NCBI RefSeq assembly: GCF_009602705.1
Contig: NZ_VSWH01000001.1
Coordinates: forward strand, 1,860,001 to 1,924,000
Direction: 5' to 3'
Length of the DNA: 64,000 nt
Origin: Chryseobacterium vaccae
Lineage (GTDB): Bacteria > Bacteroidota > Bacteroidia > Flavobacteriales > Weeksellaceae
Positions within the stretch are counted from its first letter, which is position 1; each line of letters begins with the position of its first letter. The position numbers were made by a program, and so were the translations under genes. Under the pieces are notes generated by a model, which worked only from the letters and a program-made list of their open reading frames with translations, did no database searches and was not told the origin of the DNA. Below are positions 61,550 through 64,000 of the stretch, piece after piece.

Positions 61550-62881
61550 ATGAATGACTCACATTGGCTCACCAACTATGACTCTTCCAACGAAGAATTC
61601 TGGAAACGCAGCGGCAAAAAAACAGCATGGAAAACATTGACCATTACGACTGCGGCTCTCACCTTATCTTTCGCGACCTGGTTTTTATACAGCGTCATCG
61701 TTATCAAACTTCCTCACATTGGCTTTCAGTTCACAGATGACCAGCTATTCTGGATGGGAGCAATGCCCGGATTAGCGGGAGGGCTTCTAAGAATTGTCAA
61801 TACATTTCTAATTCCTATCTATGGTACCAGAAAGGTAGTTTCTGTCAGTTCACTCATCAAGATCATTCCTGTGGTCATGCTTGGATTTGCCGTTATGAAT
61901 CCTGAGACATCCTTCACTTATTTTATGGTGATTGGATTCTTGTTGGGAATCGGTGGTGGAGACTTTTCATCTTTTATGCCTTCAACATCCTTATTTTTCC
62001 CGAAAAAAGAAGCCGGAACCGCACTCGGTATTCAGGCTGGAATCGGTAATTTTGGAGTAAGCCTGGTACAGTTGCTTTCACCACTTGTGATCAGTTTAAG
62101 TATCTTTTCATTCATGGGGGGTGGCGAGATCATTGTGGAAACAGGTAAAACCATCTACTTGGAAAATATTGCGTTCATCTATGTTATTCCACTATTTATC
62201 ATTGGAATCTGGGCATGGTTCTCATTAAAAAGTATTCCGGTAAAGGCATCTTTCAAAGAGCAATTGGACATCTTCAAGGATAAACATACCCTGTACTGTA
62301 CAATGACCTATATCATGACCTTCGGGATTTTTGCAGGGTTTTCGGCATCCTTCCCTATGATGATCAAAAACCTGTATGTTCCTTTAGACAAAAACCTTGA
62401 TCCGCTACAGTTTGCATTTTACGGACCGCTTATTGGTTCAGCATCCAGAGTGATCTTTGGAAAAGTTGCTGATAAGATCGGAGGTGCATTACTTACACAG
62501 GTTACCGGAATAGCATTGATCATCCTGATTTGCAGATTGATTCTCGGAGGATATTTAACACCTACTTCTCCCGATCAGTTCGAGGGTTTCCTATTTATCG
62601 TTTTAGCCATCTTTTTCTTCACAGGAATTGGAAATGCAGCAACGTTCAAGCAATTCCCAGTCATTTTCTCAGATTCTCCGAGAAAAGCAGCCGGAGTTAT
62701 AGGCTGGACTGCAGCAGTGGCCGCTTTCGGACCTTTTGTGTTCAATGTTTTGATCACACAATCCAGAATGATGACAGGTGATTCAAGGCTCTTTTTCTGG
62801 TTTTTGGTAGTGGGTTGCGTAATGGCTACAGCTGTCAACTGGCATTTCTATACCAAATCGGGATGTGAAAGACCTTGTTAA
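61550..62881 (+). CDS. narK: Nitrate/nitrite MFS transporter NarK2
   Basis: A 443-residue nitrate/nitrite porter without the extra domain of its neighbour. 'GIGGGDFSSFMPSTSLFFP' and 'GIQAGIGNFGVSLVQ' are the two nitrate-signature regions. It starts 30 bases after narK1, so the two are co-transcribed. Two-member NarK1-NarK2 pairs are common and may split nitrate/proton symport and nitrate/nitrite exchange; some are fused in one protein. Which is which cannot be decided here. Confidence 0.9.
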   Translation: MNDSHWLTNYDSSNEEFWKRSGKKTAWKTLTITTAALTLSFATWFLYSVIVIKLPHIGFQFTDDQLFWMGAMPGLAGGLLRIVNTFLIPIYGTRKVVSVSSLIKIIPVVMLGFAVMNPETSFTYFMVIGFLLGIGGGDFSSFMPSTSLFFPKKEAGTALGIQAGIGNFGVSLVQLLSPLVISLSIFSFMGGGEIIVETGKTIYLENIAFIYVIPLFIIGIWAWFSLKSIPVKASFKEQLDIFKDKHTLYCTMTYIMTFGIFAGFSASFPMMIKNLYVPLDKNLDPLQFAFYGPLIGSASRVIFGKVADKIGGALLTQVTGIALIILICRLILGGYLTPTSPDQFEGFLFIVLAIFFFTGIGNAATFKQFPVIFSDSPRKAAGVIGWTAAVAAFGPFVFNVLITQSRMMTGDSRLFFWFLVVGCVMATAVNWHFYTKSGCERPC

Positions 62882-62902
62882 TAATAAAAACTTAAAAAAA
62901 AA

Positions 62903-63373
62903 ATGAAAAAAAACCTCATGTTACTGATGATGATGATGATATCCATCATCCTGAATGTTGTTCTGGTCTATAAATTCTTTTATCAGGGCGAAAAAGTGAT
63001 CATTAAAAAAGACAGCAGATCCGAGATAAAAATGACCAAAGAAAACCGTGAATATGTGATGGCAGAAATGCGGGGTTTCTTGGAAAGTGTACAAAAGATC
63101 AATGACGGAATTGCTAAAAACGATCCCAATATGGTCGCCGGTGTTGGTCAGCAATCCGGAGCCTGTAAGATAAATACCATTCCTCAGGGACTGGTAAGAT
63201 CTTTACCCTATGAGTTCAAACAAATGGGCTTTCATACCCATGAACTTTTTGATGTAATGTCAAAAATGGCCAAGCAAAAATACGACAGACAGGAAATTCA
63301 GGTGAAAATGAATGAACTTCTCAACAACTGTGTTGCTTGTCATCAAACTTATAAAATAACCGCTGAACCTTAA
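62903..63373 (+). CDS. Membrane-anchored cytochrome c, c'-like
   Basis: A 156-residue protein with an N-terminal anchor (about residues 4-27) and a helical body with a single heme site 'CVACHQTY' near the C-terminus (about 143-150). A C-terminal C-x-x-C-H in a four-helix protein is the layout of cytochrome c'-like proteins, which bind NO or carry electrons. It lies between narK2 and the porin gene in the same transcript. It may detoxify NO or serve the nitrogen-oxide chain. Confidence 0.75.
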   Translation: MKKNLMLLMMMMISIILNVVLVYKFFYQGEKVIIKKDSRSEIKMTKENREYVMAEMRGFLESVQKINDGIAKNDPNMVAGVGQQSGACKINTIPQGLVRSLPYEFKQMGFHTHELFDVMSKMAKQKYDRQEIQVKMNELLNNCVACHQTYKITAEP

Positions 63374-63377
63374 TGAA

Positions 63378-64000
63378 ATGTTTAAGAACAAAATTACTTT
63401 AGGCATTTTAAGCCTCGCTTTCGGATTGGCCAATGCACAAATGGATAGTCTGAAAATGAACATTGATCTGCGAACACGAGCAGAACTGGATAATGGAGCA
63501 AGAACCCTCATTCCAAAAGGGAAATCTGCAGAGACAACTGTTCTTTCCCGTGCTCGAGTCGGAATAGATTATTATTATAAAAACCTGGAAGTTTACCTCA
63601 GTGCACAGGATGTAAGAACATGGGGAGAAACAGCTTCTAATACAGGAAAAAATCAGAACTTCACCATTCATGAAGCCTGGGCAAAATATCAGTTTTCAGG
63701 CCAATTTTCTTTGAAACTAGGGAAACAGATTCTTTCCTACGACAACGAACGTTTACTTGGGACATTGGATTGGATGATGCAGGGACGAAGTTTTGAAACT
63801 TTGAAAGGTATTTATACCCTAAGTCCGAATTCTAAAATCGAAGCTGCAATCACCTACAACAATGATGATAATGATACCAATGATTTGTCCGAAAAAGAGA
63901 TTTACAGCATTTCGGAGGGTGGAGAAATCACAAAATCACTTCAGGTTTTGCATTATCAATTTACCGGAAACAACAAATTCCTATTCTCAGCCATCGCTCT
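63378..64000 (+). CDS. Alginate-export-type outer-membrane porin (3' end missing)
   Basis: The frame runs off the window end after 207 codons. It starts at 63378, 4 bases after the cytochrome gene, with a signal peptide (cut near 'LANA/Q'). Then come beta strands typical of the alginate_exp barrel family: 'MNIDLRTRAELDNGAR', 'LSRARVGIDYYY', 'EAWAKYQFSGQFSLKLGKQ' and 'SYDNERLLGTLDW'. In nitrogen-oxide operons of Bacteroidota such porins may let nitrate or nitrite cross the outer membrane. Confidence 0.75.
   Translation, partial: MFKNKITLGILSLAFGLANAQMDSLKMNIDLRTRAELDNGARTLIPKGKSAETTVLSRARVGIDYYYKNLEVYLSAQDVRTWGETASNTGKNQNFTIHEAWAKYQFSGQFSLKLGKQILSYDNERLLGTLDWMMQGRSFETLKGIYTLSPNSKIEAAITYNNDDNDTNDLSEKEIYSISEGGEITKSLQVLHYQFTGNNKFLFSAIA

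Noticed and set aside
1..64000. CRISPR array or cas genes
   Set aside because: No regularly spaced direct repeats with unique spacers and no Cas-like protein were found.

Overview
The window looks like a chromosome segment of a Bacteroidota species, most likely Chryseobacterium or a close Weeksellaceae relative. Grounds: AT-rich DNA, Bacteroidota-type promoters (TAnnTTTG), a full Bacteroidetes tra set, SusC/SusD and RteC homologues, and small MauE/DUF6520 genes typical of that group. The genus is inferred; no marker gene for it is present.

Layout. (1) 1-665: end of a host metallo-beta-lactamase-fold hydrolase and a tRNA-Leu(CAA). (2) 619-20146: an integrative conjugative element begins at that tRNA, with a large serine recombinase whose reading frame runs into the tRNA gene, a RadC homologue, a minus-strand tra operon (traQ,O,N,M,L,K,J,I,G,F,E and traD,B,A), an oriT-like region, and plus-strand mobA, mobB and the coupling protein gene. 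A YhcG/DUF1016 nuclease gene is wedged into the tra operon in the opposite direction. (3) 20163-32802: an RteC homologue, then a cargo locus: a membrane-spanning TPR/AraC regulator, a divergent operon of two tiny secreted or Cys-bearing peptides, a MauE redox protein with a large extra domain, a DUF6520 Cys peptide, and a convergent susC-susD-S9 peptidase operon with a structured leader. (4) 32832-40423: a small HTH regulator and a type I restriction-modification operon, hsdR-hsdS-X-hsdM, where X is a compact ABC-ATPase with a PrrC-like anticodon-nuclease triad. (5) 40892-45121: a proline-rich peptide, topoisomerase III, a DUF3945-type protein and an excisionase-like HTH protein, which are typical element backbone. 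(6) 45444-47146: a tyrosine recombinase next to a 17-bp inverted repeat pair flanking a promoter, possibly an invertible switch. (7) 47322-50854: three paralogous secreted proteins behind a structured leader, and two HTH proteins. (8) 51056-56094: a mutagenesis cassette (LexA-like repressor, Y-family polymerase, second DnaE) with a palindromic operator. (9) 56100-57890: a gene graveyard including a broken TolC-type gene. (10) 57895-64000: nitrogen-oxide respiration genes: norB, norC, two narK, a cytochrome c and the start of a porin gene, with one palindrome shared by the divergent nor and nar promoters.

How it works together. Regions 2-5 form a mobile element carrying transfer, stability and defence genes plus a peptide/redox/TonB-uptake cargo. 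The right boundary of the element cannot be fixed from this window, since no second copy of the tRNA-Leu 3' end was noticed. The strongest candidates for something undescribed are the peptide-MauE-SusCD-S9 locus, the PrrC-like protein inside the restriction operon, and the possible invertible promoter.
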